In this document: piece after piece, positions 1 to 6,062 of the stretch
Position numbering within the stretch: the stretch's first letter is position 1
Layout: each line of letters begins with the position of its first letter
DNA from: Thermoplasmatales archaeon UBA509
Lineage (GTDB): Archaea > Thermoplasmatota > Thermoplasmata > Thermoplasmatales > Thermoplasmataceae
Reading direction: 5' to 3'
Assembly (NCBI GenBank): GCA_002498845.1
Contig: DAJC01000049.1
Location: 1 to 17,783 of the forward strand
Length of the DNA stretch: 17,783 nt
The notes under the pieces: generated by a model
The model's input: only the letters and a program-made list of their open reading frames with translations
Told to the model about the DNA's origin: nothing
Database searches by the model: none
Made by a program: the position numbers and the translations under genes

Positions 1-17
1 CACACTTAAAAACAAGG

Positions 18-28
18 AAATATTTATT
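18..28 (+). promoter_or_regulatory. TATA box for the pseudoprotease gene
   Basis: An AT-rich box, aaatatttatt, is centred about 23-25 nt before the ATG pair at 46/49, with purines (acaagg) just upstream as a possible BRE. There is no Shine-Dalgarno between box and start, so the transcript is probably leaderless. The spacing is what is seen; promoter function is inferred. Confidence 0.5.
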
Positions 29-45
29 TGTAGAGTGCCCTGCAT

Positions 46-1038
46 ATGATGTTGAGTGACTGCTGGTATTGCGGGAAGGAGATATCCGGATATGTCTTCA
101 GGATTGCTGGAAATGACTGTGATATAAACTGTGCCAATGAACAGATAACCAGGGCCAAGGATCTTCTGGGCAGATTGAATAGCGAGATCGATTCTTTCGT
201 TGGGTTCGGCCTTGGATTTGAGAAACCCGAGTTTTTCTGGTACGTTTTCGTCGACGATCCGGGAATGCTTCAGTACCTGAAGGATGAATTCAGTGCTGCC
301 CAGCTTGGATTCAGCATATATCCCATTGTCATAGAGATCCCGAATCAGATGGAACCTGAAATGATACCGGCAATACCTGACAAATTCATAATGGGCGGGA
401 CATCCATCGGCCACCTGAATGCCTCCACTACCGGGACACTGGGCGGGGTGCTGAGGATGGGAGAAAAAAAATATGTTGTTTCAACTGCATCTGTTCTCGC
501 GCCTGCAGGGGCAATGATAGGGGATAAGGTTGTTCACCCTTCCAGGCCGGATTCCCCAAGAAGAGGAGTGATCCTGGGCAGGCTTGTGGTGATCTCCAGG
601 ATGGCACCAAACTCCTCCAACGATCTGGATGCCGCCATAGCCGAAATAGACCCGGAAATACTTACAACTCCTCGCGTCAAGAATATAGGAGTGCCCAGTG
701 AGGCCAGCGAACCACACATAGGAATGAGCGTCAGGAAAAGCGGGAGGACAACAGGATTCACTGAAGGGAAAATACTCTGCACTGATGTCAGGATGAAGCG
801 CATTCATGACGGCAGACTTTACTATATTAATGATCATTTCATCGTAATGGGCGAGACGGGCAATTTCGCAGAGCCTGGGGACGAGGGATCACTGGTGATG
901 GATAACAGGAATGCTGTTACAGGAATGGTTGAGCTTGCAATCCATGGGATGGCTGTATGTTCCAGGGGCACGATCCTGCTTGAAAGGTTTGGCTTTGTTC
1001 CCCCTGAATGCTTTGAGCCCTTTGAAGATGAGATGTGA
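46..1038 (+). CDS. Cys4 N-terminal motif fused to a trypsin-fold pseudoprotease
   Basis: 330 residues. The N-terminus carries a C6-x2-C9 and C25-x3-C29 pattern like a TRASH/treble-clef zinc site. After a linker of about 85 residues, residues ~117-318 follow the pattern of a chymotrypsin-fold family also known from uncharacterised bacterial and archaeal serine proteases: GTLGG (130-134), a VVSTASVLA segment where active members read like TNNHVIA, the NDLDAAIA segment, KSGRTTGFT (231-239) and PGDEGSLV (277-284). The expected catalytic His is Ser149, Asp195 is kept, and the nucleophile Ser of GDSGS is Glu280, so peptidase activity is unlikely. No signal peptide or membrane helix is seen, so it is probably cytosolic. 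The role is unknown; a binding or scaffold role is inferred. ATG at 49 is an equally good start. The downstream Get3-like gene has its own TATA box, so co-transcription is not required. Confidence 0.68.
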   Translation: MMLSDCWYCGKEISGYVFRIAGNDCDINCANEQITRAKDLLGRLNSEIDSFVGFGLGFEKPEFFWYVFVDDPGMLQYLKDEFSAAQLGFSIYPIVIEIPNQMEPEMIPAIPDKFIMGGTSIGHLNASTTGTLGGVLRMGEKKYVVSTASVLAPAGAMIGDKVVHPSRPDSPRRGVILGRLVVISRMAPNSSNDLDAAIAEIDPEILTTPRVKNIGVPSEASEPHIGMSVRKSGRTTGFTEGKILCTDVRMKRIHDGRLYYINDHFIVMGETGNFAEPGDEGSLVMDNRNAVTGMVELAIHGMAVCSRGTILLERFGFVPPECFEPFEDEM

Positions 1039-1093
1039 TGTTATTCACACCACTACCGGCTTGGAACGGTACCATGGTTAAGAGCAGAAACGC

Positions 1094-1101
1094 ATTATAC
1101 A
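1094..1101 (+). promoter_or_regulatory. TATA box for the Get3-like gene
   Basis: The box attataca lies about 25 nt before the ATG at 1122, which predicts a start of transcription at or near the start codon. A purine run, gaggaa (1111-1116), also sits at Shine-Dalgarno distance but would fall outside a leaderless mRNA. Both are compatible with ATG 1122. Confidence 0.45.
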
Positions 1102-1121
1102 ATTAACAAAGAGGAATTAAG

Positions 1122-2309
1122 ATGGCAAAGGTCGAAAAGAAAACTGGAAAAACGAGAATAATACTTTTCACGGGAAAGGGGGGCGTTGGAAAGACCAGCG
1201 TGGCTGCTTCTACTGCAATGCTCCTGGCCTCCAGAGGAAAGAGGACTCTCATAATATCAACGGATCCAGCACACAGCCTTTCTGATGCTTTCGGGGTACA
1301 GATAGGGGCCGCTGTTACGGAGATCACACACAACCTGCACGCCCAGGAGATCAGCGTCATAGAGGCCATAAACGACCACTGGGAGAATCTCAAGGGGTAC
1401 CTGACGGGGCTGTTCAGTTCGCAGGGCCTGGACCCGATTTCTTCTGAAGAGATTGCCACATTACCGGGATTTGATGAGGCTTCGGAGCTTCTTTACGTCA
1501 ATGACTACGTGAAAGAGGGGAAATATGACGTGATCGTCATGGATAGTGCTCCAACCGGAGAGTCGCTGAAGCTATTATCATTCCCGGAAGCAATGTCATG
1601 GTATATGGAGAAGCTCTTCCCCATAAGCAGGACCACTGCAAGGATTGTCAGGCCCATAATGAAGCCTTTCTCCAGCATACCGCTTCCGGACGATTCCATT
1701 TTCAAGAGCATGGAGGGCCTCTATGAGAGCCTCAGGGAAGTCAGGGGAATTCTTACAGATGAGAGCGTAACATCAATCAGGCTGGTGTGCACTCCAGATA
1801 GGATGTCCATGAATGAGACCCGGAGGGCATACACATATCTTCTTCTATACGGTTATCCTGTTGATGCAGTCATAGTCAACAAGATATTCAGATCCAACAC
1901 GGGTGACTTCTTCCAGAACTGGAGAAAGTCGCAGGAGGAGATAATGGCGGAAATTGACAATTCATTCCAGGATCTCCATATTTTCAAGCTGTATCTTTCA
2001 AAGGATGAACCAACAGGAATGGAACGCCTTTCTGAAATGGGGAATGATCTTTATGGCGATCAGGATCCGCTGGAAGTTTTTGCACACAGCATCCCCATAA
2101 GCTATGATAAGCATGATGACTTCGTTACTGCTCGCATAAGACTGCCATTTGCCACCAAGGAAAGGCTGAACCTCTATAACAAGGGAGGGGAGCTTGTCAT
2201 TGAACTGGACAACTGGAGGAGGGTTTTCTATCTTCCGCAGACACTGGCAAACAAAAACCCCACGGCGGCAGAATTTAATAACGGTTACCTTCTTATAGAC
2301 CTGAAGTGA
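1122..2309 (+). CDS. Get3/ArsA-family ATPase with C-terminal HSP20-like domain
   Basis: 395 residues. This is a SIMIBI-class ATPase of the Get3/ArsA group. It has the deviant P-loop GKGGVGKT (18-25), switch I DPAHSLSDAF (48-57) and the switch II/A-loop segment DSAPTGES starting at Asp141. Residues ~327-395 resemble the ArsA_HSP20 (alpha-crystallin-like) domain appended to some archaeal and cyanobacterial/plastid Get3-like proteins (the Get3d type). The zinc CxxC that joins the eukaryotic Get3 dimer is absent: the equivalent region, around NTGDFFQNWRKSQ, has no Cys. The arsenite-binding cysteines of bacterial ArsA are also lacking, so arsenite transport is unlikely. A cytosolic ATPase handling hydrophobic or tail-anchored clients is the likely role by family; the substrate is not shown by the sequence. 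The next gene starts 1 nt after the stop, indicating one transcript. Confidence 0.87.
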   Translation: MAKVEKKTGKTRIILFTGKGGVGKTSVAASTAMLLASRGKRTLIISTDPAHSLSDAFGVQIGAAVTEITHNLHAQEISVIEAINDHWENLKGYLTGLFSSQGLDPISSEEIATLPGFDEASELLYVNDYVKEGKYDVIVMDSAPTGESLKLLSFPEAMSWYMEKLFPISRTTARIVRPIMKPFSSIPLPDDSIFKSMEGLYESLREVRGILTDESVTSIRLVCTPDRMSMNETRRAYTYLLLYGYPVDAVIVNKIFRSNTGDFFQNWRKSQEEIMAEIDNSFQDLHIFKLYLSKDEPTGMERLSEMGNDLYGDQDPLEVFAHSIPISYDKHDDFVTARIRLPFATKERLNLYNKGGELVIELDNWRRVFYLPQTLANKNPTAAEFNNGYLLIDLK

Positions 2310-2310
2310 A

Positions 2311-2514
2311 ATGACAGCACAGGAAGATGACTCCAGGGATTTTGTTCTGGAAATAAGGGTTAAGGTTCCGAAGGGGCTTATGGAGCTTGCCCAGAGGACC
2401 CTTAAAGATGCAATGGATGTGGCCGGAGATGTTGCGAAAATTGGTAGGCAGGTTGTGTCTGGGAAATCCAGCGAACCTGAAAAGCCAAAGGTAAAGAAAA
2501 TGGAAATCAAGTGA
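2311..2514 (+). CDS. Small charged protein coupled to the Get3-like ATPase
   Basis: 67 residues; I do not recognise the family. The ATG begins one base after the stop of the Get3-like gene, which suggests translational coupling. The layout is an acidic N-terminus, a short beta-like segment (FVLEIRVKVP, residues ~11-20), an amphipathic helix (~21-50) and a Lys/Pro-rich tail (KPKVKK) ending in EIK. There is no Cys, signal peptide or membrane helix. Such a layout would fit a small adaptor or a partner of the ATPase, but this rests only on position. It is probably real because of the tight spacing, gene-like codon use and lack of competing frames. Confidence 0.6.
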   Translation: MTAQEDDSRDFVLEIRVKVPKGLMELAQRTLKDAMDVAGDVAKIGRQVVSGKSSEPEKPKVKKMEIK

Positions 2515-2762
2515 ATTCCATTGCAATGTCCTGCTTGGAATATGGTCAGGAGAAGCATTGAGGCGGATCCTCATCATTGCGTGTCAGGACAGATGAAATA
2601 TCCTTTCACTATGCCATAGGAAGTGAATTGAACGTGCCTTAGGCTGGAAATTTTGGATTTGTTCTGTCCGCAACATTAAATTAGGCTGCCGGACGAACTC
2701 ACATCAGTATGTTTACGTTTTTCATTCCAGGGTTTTCACAATAAATCAGGTAAGAAGAACGA

Positions 2763-2837
2763 TGCTCCGGCCGGGATTTGGACCCGAGTCGAGGGATTGA
2801 GAGTCCCTTATGCTTGGCCGTGCTACACCACCGGAGC
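2763..2837 (-). tRNA. tRNA-Glu (anticodon CUC)
   Basis: On the minus strand the acceptor arms GCTCCGG/CCGGAGC pair perfectly with discriminator A and no encoded CCA. The anticodon stem is AGGGA/TCCCT with loop CTCTCAA, giving CUC, which reads GAG. The D arm (GTGT...GCAT) contains GG at positions 18/19. The T stem TCGGG/CCCGG encloses the loop TCCAAAT, in which position 55 is C instead of the near-universal U/pseudouridine. The acceptor and D arm match archaeal tRNA-Glu. No intron is seen. Confidence 0.93.
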
Positions 2838-2858
2838 TTCAAGCCTAATCGTGTCTGA

Positions 2859-2869
2859 TCATTTATTTC
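2859..2869 (-). promoter_or_regulatory. TATA box for tRNA-Glu
   Basis: On the minus strand the sequence reads agaaataaatg, centred about 27 nt before the first base of the mature tRNA. This is the spacing expected for an archaeal TATA box with transcription starting at or just before the tRNA. Confidence 0.5.
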
Positions 2870-2949
2870 TTTTTGTTGCAGGTTAGCCTGGCAGTTAATA
2901 TCAGAAAGGCCGAGCAAATGAAAATGCGGGTTTTACAGGATTAATTTTG

Positions 2950-3285
2950 TTATTCTACGTCTACCTCAAGAAAACCCTCATTGTCCCTGATCTTGAATAG
3001 TTTCAGGCCAAGTTTATCCTTGGGAGCATTGGGAGCAACAAATGGAGGTTCCAGCATATGCCCGGTGCTCAGGTCAAACTTCGCATTATGGCATGGGCAT
3101 CGTACTGTGAGATCATCTGCATTGTAAACGCCAAGTATGCATTTTGCATGGGAGCATACGGCATCCATTGCGTGATAGCCGTCCTTTCCCCTGGCCACAA
3201 AAATAGTGTTGCCACCGACGCTGACTGAAAAATGGCCGCCTGCATTATCCAGGGCTTTGGTCGAAACAATTCTCTTCCATACCAT
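2950..3285 (-). CDS. Soluble Rieske-type [2Fe-2S] ferredoxin
   Basis: 111 residues. The cluster motif is complete: CSHAKC (C-x-H, starting at Cys44) and CPCHNAKFD (C-x2-H). The extra Cys in each motif (CSHAKC and CPC) are those that form the disulfide of respiratory, high-potential Rieske proteins and are absent from most dioxygenase-type ferredoxins. There is no N-terminal membrane helix or signal peptide, so it is a small cytosolic electron carrier. The partner oxidoreductase is not encoded next to it. The start ATG is 25 nt from a clear TATA box, suggesting a leaderless, single-gene transcript separate from the upstream Sec61-beta gene. Confidence 0.88.
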   Translation of the reverse strand: MVWKRIVSTKALDNAGGHFSVSVGGNTIFVARGKDGYHAMDAVCSHAKCILGVYNADDLTVRCPCHNAKFDLSTGHMLEPPFVAPNAPKDKLGLKLFKIRDNEGFLEVDVE

Positions 3286-3305
3286 AAGAGTTTATTATCC
3301 AGCGT

Positions 3306-3315
3306 CATATAATTT
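3306..3315 (-). promoter_or_regulatory. TATA box for the Rieske gene
   Basis: The minus strand reads aaattatatg, centred about 25 nt before the ATG at 3285. No Shine-Dalgarno intervenes, so a leaderless transcript is expected. Confidence 0.55.
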
Positions 3316-3396
3316 TTTCAAGCCCAGCGTTTCATTCTAAGCGCTTTAAAGGAAATTTACTTACTGACTGAAAAGAAATAAGTGGAAAATCTTGAA

Positions 3397-3561
3397 TCAT
3401 ATTGGCCAGAAAACCTTGGCAAGCTCCACAATCACGGCCATGGCAATGCCTATGTATATTATGAGCTTGGGATCAAGAGCAGGGCCTTTAATTTCCTCTT
3501 CATCAAAGTATCTGATTAAGCCTGCTCCAGACTGGAATCCTTCGGATTTCTTGTCTGCCAT
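3397..3561 (-). CDS. Sec61-beta, small subunit of the archaeal protein translocase
   Basis: 54 residues, easily missed because of its size. The conserved archaeal Sec61-beta signature is present: a short Lys-rich polar N-terminus, then SGAGLIRYFDEEEIKGP and DPKLII, followed by one C-terminal membrane helix (residues ~34-53) that runs to the end of the protein. This tail-anchored topology is typical; the protein joins SecY and SecE in the membrane. The ATG lies about 25 nt from the box gactatttatc (minus strand), suggesting a leaderless transcript. The upstream mevalonate-3-kinase gene ends 76 nt before the start, so read-through is possible as well. Confidence 0.93.
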   Translation of the reverse strand: MADKKSEGFQSGAGLIRYFDEEEIKGPALDPKLIIYIGIAMAVIVELAKVFWPI

Positions 3562-3580
3562 GTGACCTGAGATCGCATTT

Positions 3581-3592
3581 CCGATAAATAGT
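3581..3592 (-). promoter_or_regulatory. TATA box for Sec61-beta
   Basis: On the minus strand, actatttatcgg is centred about 25 nt before the ATG at 3561. No convincing Shine-Dalgarno is present, although a weak AGGT sits about 4 nt before the start. Confidence 0.5.
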
Positions 3593-3637
3593 CTTTGCGA
3601 TCGGCGGTCAGCTTAATCAGAATGCCCCATTCATGGA

Positions 3638-4642
3638 TTAGATGGTGTGAGCTTCTCCTGAAACCTTCAGGAGGTCTATCTCATCACATTTTCCAGAAAT
3701 CAGTGGCAGTACGTTTGCCAGATCCTTTTTTCTCACGGTCACAAAAACATTGCTTCCCCCTGTCACAATATATGTGAGCCAGTTTTCTTTCCGCATCTCA
3801 TTAACCCACGTCATCAATGCCCGCATCCTTTCGGTTATTACATGAACGCCGACGCTTTCTATGAGGGTATGGTACTCATCAGTGTCATGATGCGCCAGCT
3901 CAAATATGCCCTCGATGTCCCTGTCTTCAGCAAGTTTTACCAGGACTTGCCCTTTTTCCCTGGTGGATTCTATCCTCCTGCTGTAATCAGGGCTGTGTAC
4001 AACATTCTCATGAATCCTGTCAGATGGGTTCCTTGGCACATTGAACCTGCAGCCCACAATAACGTAGTCATTAAATGCCTCTGGATCCAGGATTCTTTCG
4101 GTGCTTATTTCCCCGCCATTGACCCAGGTCACTGAAAGGCCACCATAAAGGCTTCTGGCAGCACTTTCGGAAATTGCCCTGAGATCGGATTCAAGGTCTT
4201 TATGCGATACTGTCCCCCCGGACAGACTCTGGATGCCTGCCCCGATGGCCGCTGCACCGGCATCTGAACTTCCGCTGAGGATTTTCCTGTTTGTGGAACT
4301 GAATGATAGAGAGATTTCATTATCCGTGATTCCAAATTTCCTGAAGATAAGTGGCGCATATTTGTTCAGGACATGGAATGGCGATCTGTTGGACTGGCTG
4401 AACTTGACTGGCTCTCCGTTAATTGATCCCGACGGCTGTCCTTTTGCGGCATAAATTCTGGTATGCACGTCTATGTCATAATCAAGACCTGTATACGCAA
4501 ACCCTGCAGAGGTGTGGAGCGGATTTCTGCGTGTGCGATCGCTTATACCTCCAAGCAGTATTACACCGATGGTGGGATAAGCAACAGATTCTGCGGTTAG
4601 GGAAGATATTTCTGATGTCAACCTCCATGTCAGTGGAATCAT
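3638..4642 (-). CDS. Mevalonate-3-kinase (Thermoplasma-type mevalonate pathway)
   Basis: 334 residues from the ATG at 4642. This GHMP-fold protein, related to diphosphomevalonate decarboxylase, closely matches the Thermoplasma acidophilum mevalonate-3-kinase (Ta1305) as I recall it: YPTIGVILLGG (22-32), NPLHTSAGFAY, the nucleotide-binding ILSGSSDAGAA (121-131), DLRAISESAARSL, RNPSD and YIVTGGSN. In the Thermoplasma enzyme a Thr stands where decarboxylases have the catalytic Asp. The equivalent is Thr294, and Glu159 and Arg204 match other substrate-site residues. It should phosphorylate the 3-hydroxyl of mevalonate, a step toward isopentenyl phosphate and archaeal lipids. The start is uncertain: an in-frame ATG at 4672 adds ten mostly hydrophobic residues and suits the divergent promoter, while anything further upstream would overlap gcvPA. 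The pathway's other Thermoplasma-type enzymes are not in this window. Confidence 0.9.
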   Translation of the reverse strand: MIPLTWRLTSEISSLTAESVAYPTIGVILLGGISDRTRRNPLHTSAGFAYTGLDYDIDVHTRIYAAKGQPSGSINGEPVKFSQSNRSPFHVLNKYAPLIFRKFGITDNEISLSFSSTNRKILSGSSDAGAAAIGAGIQSLSGGTVSHKDLESDLRAISESAARSLYGGLSVTWVNGGEISTERILDPEAFNDYVIVGCRFNVPRNPSDRIHENVVHSPDYSRRIESTREKGQVLVKLAEDRDIEGIFELAHHDTDEYHTLIESVGVHVITERMRALMTWVNEMRKENWLTYIVTGGSNVFVTVRKKDLANVLPLISGKCDEIDLLKVSGEAHTI

Positions 4643-4685
4643 TATTAAGAATTTTGCCCACAACACCTCCATTGCAGTGATTAGC

Positions 4686-4698
4686 GAAACTAAATAGA
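4686..4698. promoter_or_regulatory. Shared promoter region between M3K and gcvPA
   Basis: The only AT-rich box in the divergent gap is gaaactaaataga; its reverse strand reads tctatttagtttc. It lies about 20-25 nt from the gcvPA ATG at 4713 on one side and about 20-25 nt from the in-frame ATG at 4672 of the mevalonate-3-kinase gene on the other. It could serve as TATA box for both directions. This is inferred from spacing only. Confidence 0.35.
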
Positions 4699-4712
4699 GT
4701 TCCATACAATCT

Positions 4713-6062
4713 ATGAGCGATTCTATGCAGTCAAATTCGGAAAAGCAGGAAATTGCGGAATTTGTTGGCATTTCTGATGAGATGGAACTTTTTTCTGATA
4801 TACCAAAGAAATTCAGGAAGACCGATCTCAAGATCAGCCCGGGAATTTCAGAGTATGAGGTGATTTCAAGGGCTCTCTCCATAGGTGAAACAAACAGGGG
4901 TCCTGACATGATAAACTTTCTTGGGAATGGAATCTATGATCGCGTTGTGCCTTCCACTGTGGATTCAATAATTGGCAGAAGCGAGTTCCTGACAGCATAC
5001 ACTCCATATCAGGCAGAGATGTCACAGGGCGCACTGCAGTCCCTGTTTGAATACCAGACCTACATGGCAGAACTCACTGGCATGGACATATCAAATTCTT
5101 CAATGTATGATGGCTTCTCAACACTTGGAGAGGCTGTAAGGATGGCACACAGAATCAATGAGAAAAGAGATATCCTCATACCGGCAAACATATATGATGA
5201 TAAGCTGAAGGTAATTGAAAGCTACCTTTACGGCCTCCCTGTGAGACTTGTAAGGTACTCCGTGAACAGCAAAAGCGGTTTCATCAACATTGAGGATATC
5301 CAGTCCAAGATCACTGATGATACATCCGCCATAGTTGTGGAGATGCCAAATGCCCTGGGCATAATTGACGAGAACGTCCCGAAAATACAGCAGATCAGGA
5401 AAAATGCACTCATAATAGCGTACGTTGACCCGGTATCCCTTGGAATGCTTGCTCCACCGGGCGAGTACGGTGTGGATATAGTGGCTGCAGAGGGGCAGCA
5501 GCTTGGAATTCACATGAATTTCGGAGGGCCCACACTTGGAATTCTCAGCTTCAGGAAAGATTATGTGAGAAAGTCGCCGGGCCGGATCATAGGTGAAACG
5601 GTAGACAGCAACGGGAAAAGGGCTTACGTTATGACCCTGCAGACAAGGGAACAGCATATAAGGAGGGAAAAAGCAACGAGCAACATATGCACAAACCAGG
5701 CCCTCATGGCCATTGCCGCAACTGTGTACCTTGGAACTGTTGGCCCTTCGGGACTCAGGAAAATTGCGGAGACAACATACATTAACTCAAGGAAGCTGAA
5801 AGAGAAGCTTGGCGGACTGAAGATCGCTGAAAGGCAGCAGCTCACCGGCAAACCGTTCTCAGATGTGCTGGTGTCATTCCGGAAAGACGTGAACGGCCTG
5901 CAGGAATTCCTTTCCACAAAGGGCATCAATGGAGGCCTTGCACTATCAAGGTTATCCAGCGGAGCGGCATCAGATGTGAGAAACGGTGCATTCTTCTCCA
6001 CTACAGAGAAAACCACCGACGGGGCAATTGCAAAGCTGGCAGAAACACTGGAGGTGTTCTGA
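4713..6062 (+). CDS. gcvPA: Glycine dehydrogenase (decarboxylating) subunit 1, P-protein alpha half
   Basis: 449 residues, the normal size for the N-terminal half of the split P-protein. Typical motifs are GISDEMELFSDIPKKFR near residue 20, NFLGNGIYD, the TAYTPYQAEMSQGALQSLFE block, SSMYDG, and later NFGGPTLGIL. It pairs with the beta subunit to decarboxylate glycine and pass the aminomethyl group to lipoyl-GcvH; the PLP lysine is on the other subunit. The usual short YIP-containing N-terminal leader is replaced by a polar Ser/Glu-rich stretch. ATG at 4725 is an alternative start. The stop overlaps the gcvPB start by one base (TGATG), so the two are translationally coupled. The gcvT, gcvH and lipoylation genes are not in this window. 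Confidence 0.95.
   Translation: MSDSMQSNSEKQEIAEFVGISDEMELFSDIPKKFRKTDLKISPGISEYEVISRALSIGETNRGPDMINFLGNGIYDRVVPSTVDSIIGRSEFLTAYTPYQAEMSQGALQSLFEYQTYMAELTGMDISNSSMYDGFSTLGEAVRMAHRINEKRDILIPANIYDDKLKVIESYLYGLPVRLVRYSVNSKSGFINIEDIQSKITDDTSAIVVEMPNALGIIDENVPKIQQIRKNALIIAYVDPVSLGMLAPPGEYGVDIVAAEGQQLGIHMNFGGPTLGILSFRKDYVRKSPGRIIGETVDSNGKRAYVMTLQTREQHIRREKATSNICTNQALMAIAATVYLGTVGPSGLRKIAETTYINSRKLKEKLGGLKIAERQQLTGKPFSDVLVSFRKDVNGLQEFLSTKGINGGLALSRLSSGAASDVRNGAFFSTTEKTTDGAIAKLAETLEVF

Noticed and set aside
1111..1116. Shine-Dalgarno gaggaa as the decisive signal for the Get3-like gene
   Set aside because: The TATA box places the transcript start near the ATG, which would exclude this sequence from the mRNA; it may be chance.
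2514..2541. Hairpin ATTCCA...TGGAAT after the 67-residue gene
   Set aside because: The stem is only 6 bp with a loop of about 15 nt and no T-run, so it is not a convincing terminator or structured RNA.
2699..2917. Minus-strand open frame across the tRNA-Glu gene
   Set aside because: It runs through the tRNA and has no family-like sequence.
4643..4909. Upstream extension of the mevalonate-3-kinase frame to 4909
   Set aside because: It would overlap the first 197 bases of gcvPA on the opposite strand, and the added residues do not resemble the kinase family. The gcvPA product is well conserved in this stretch.
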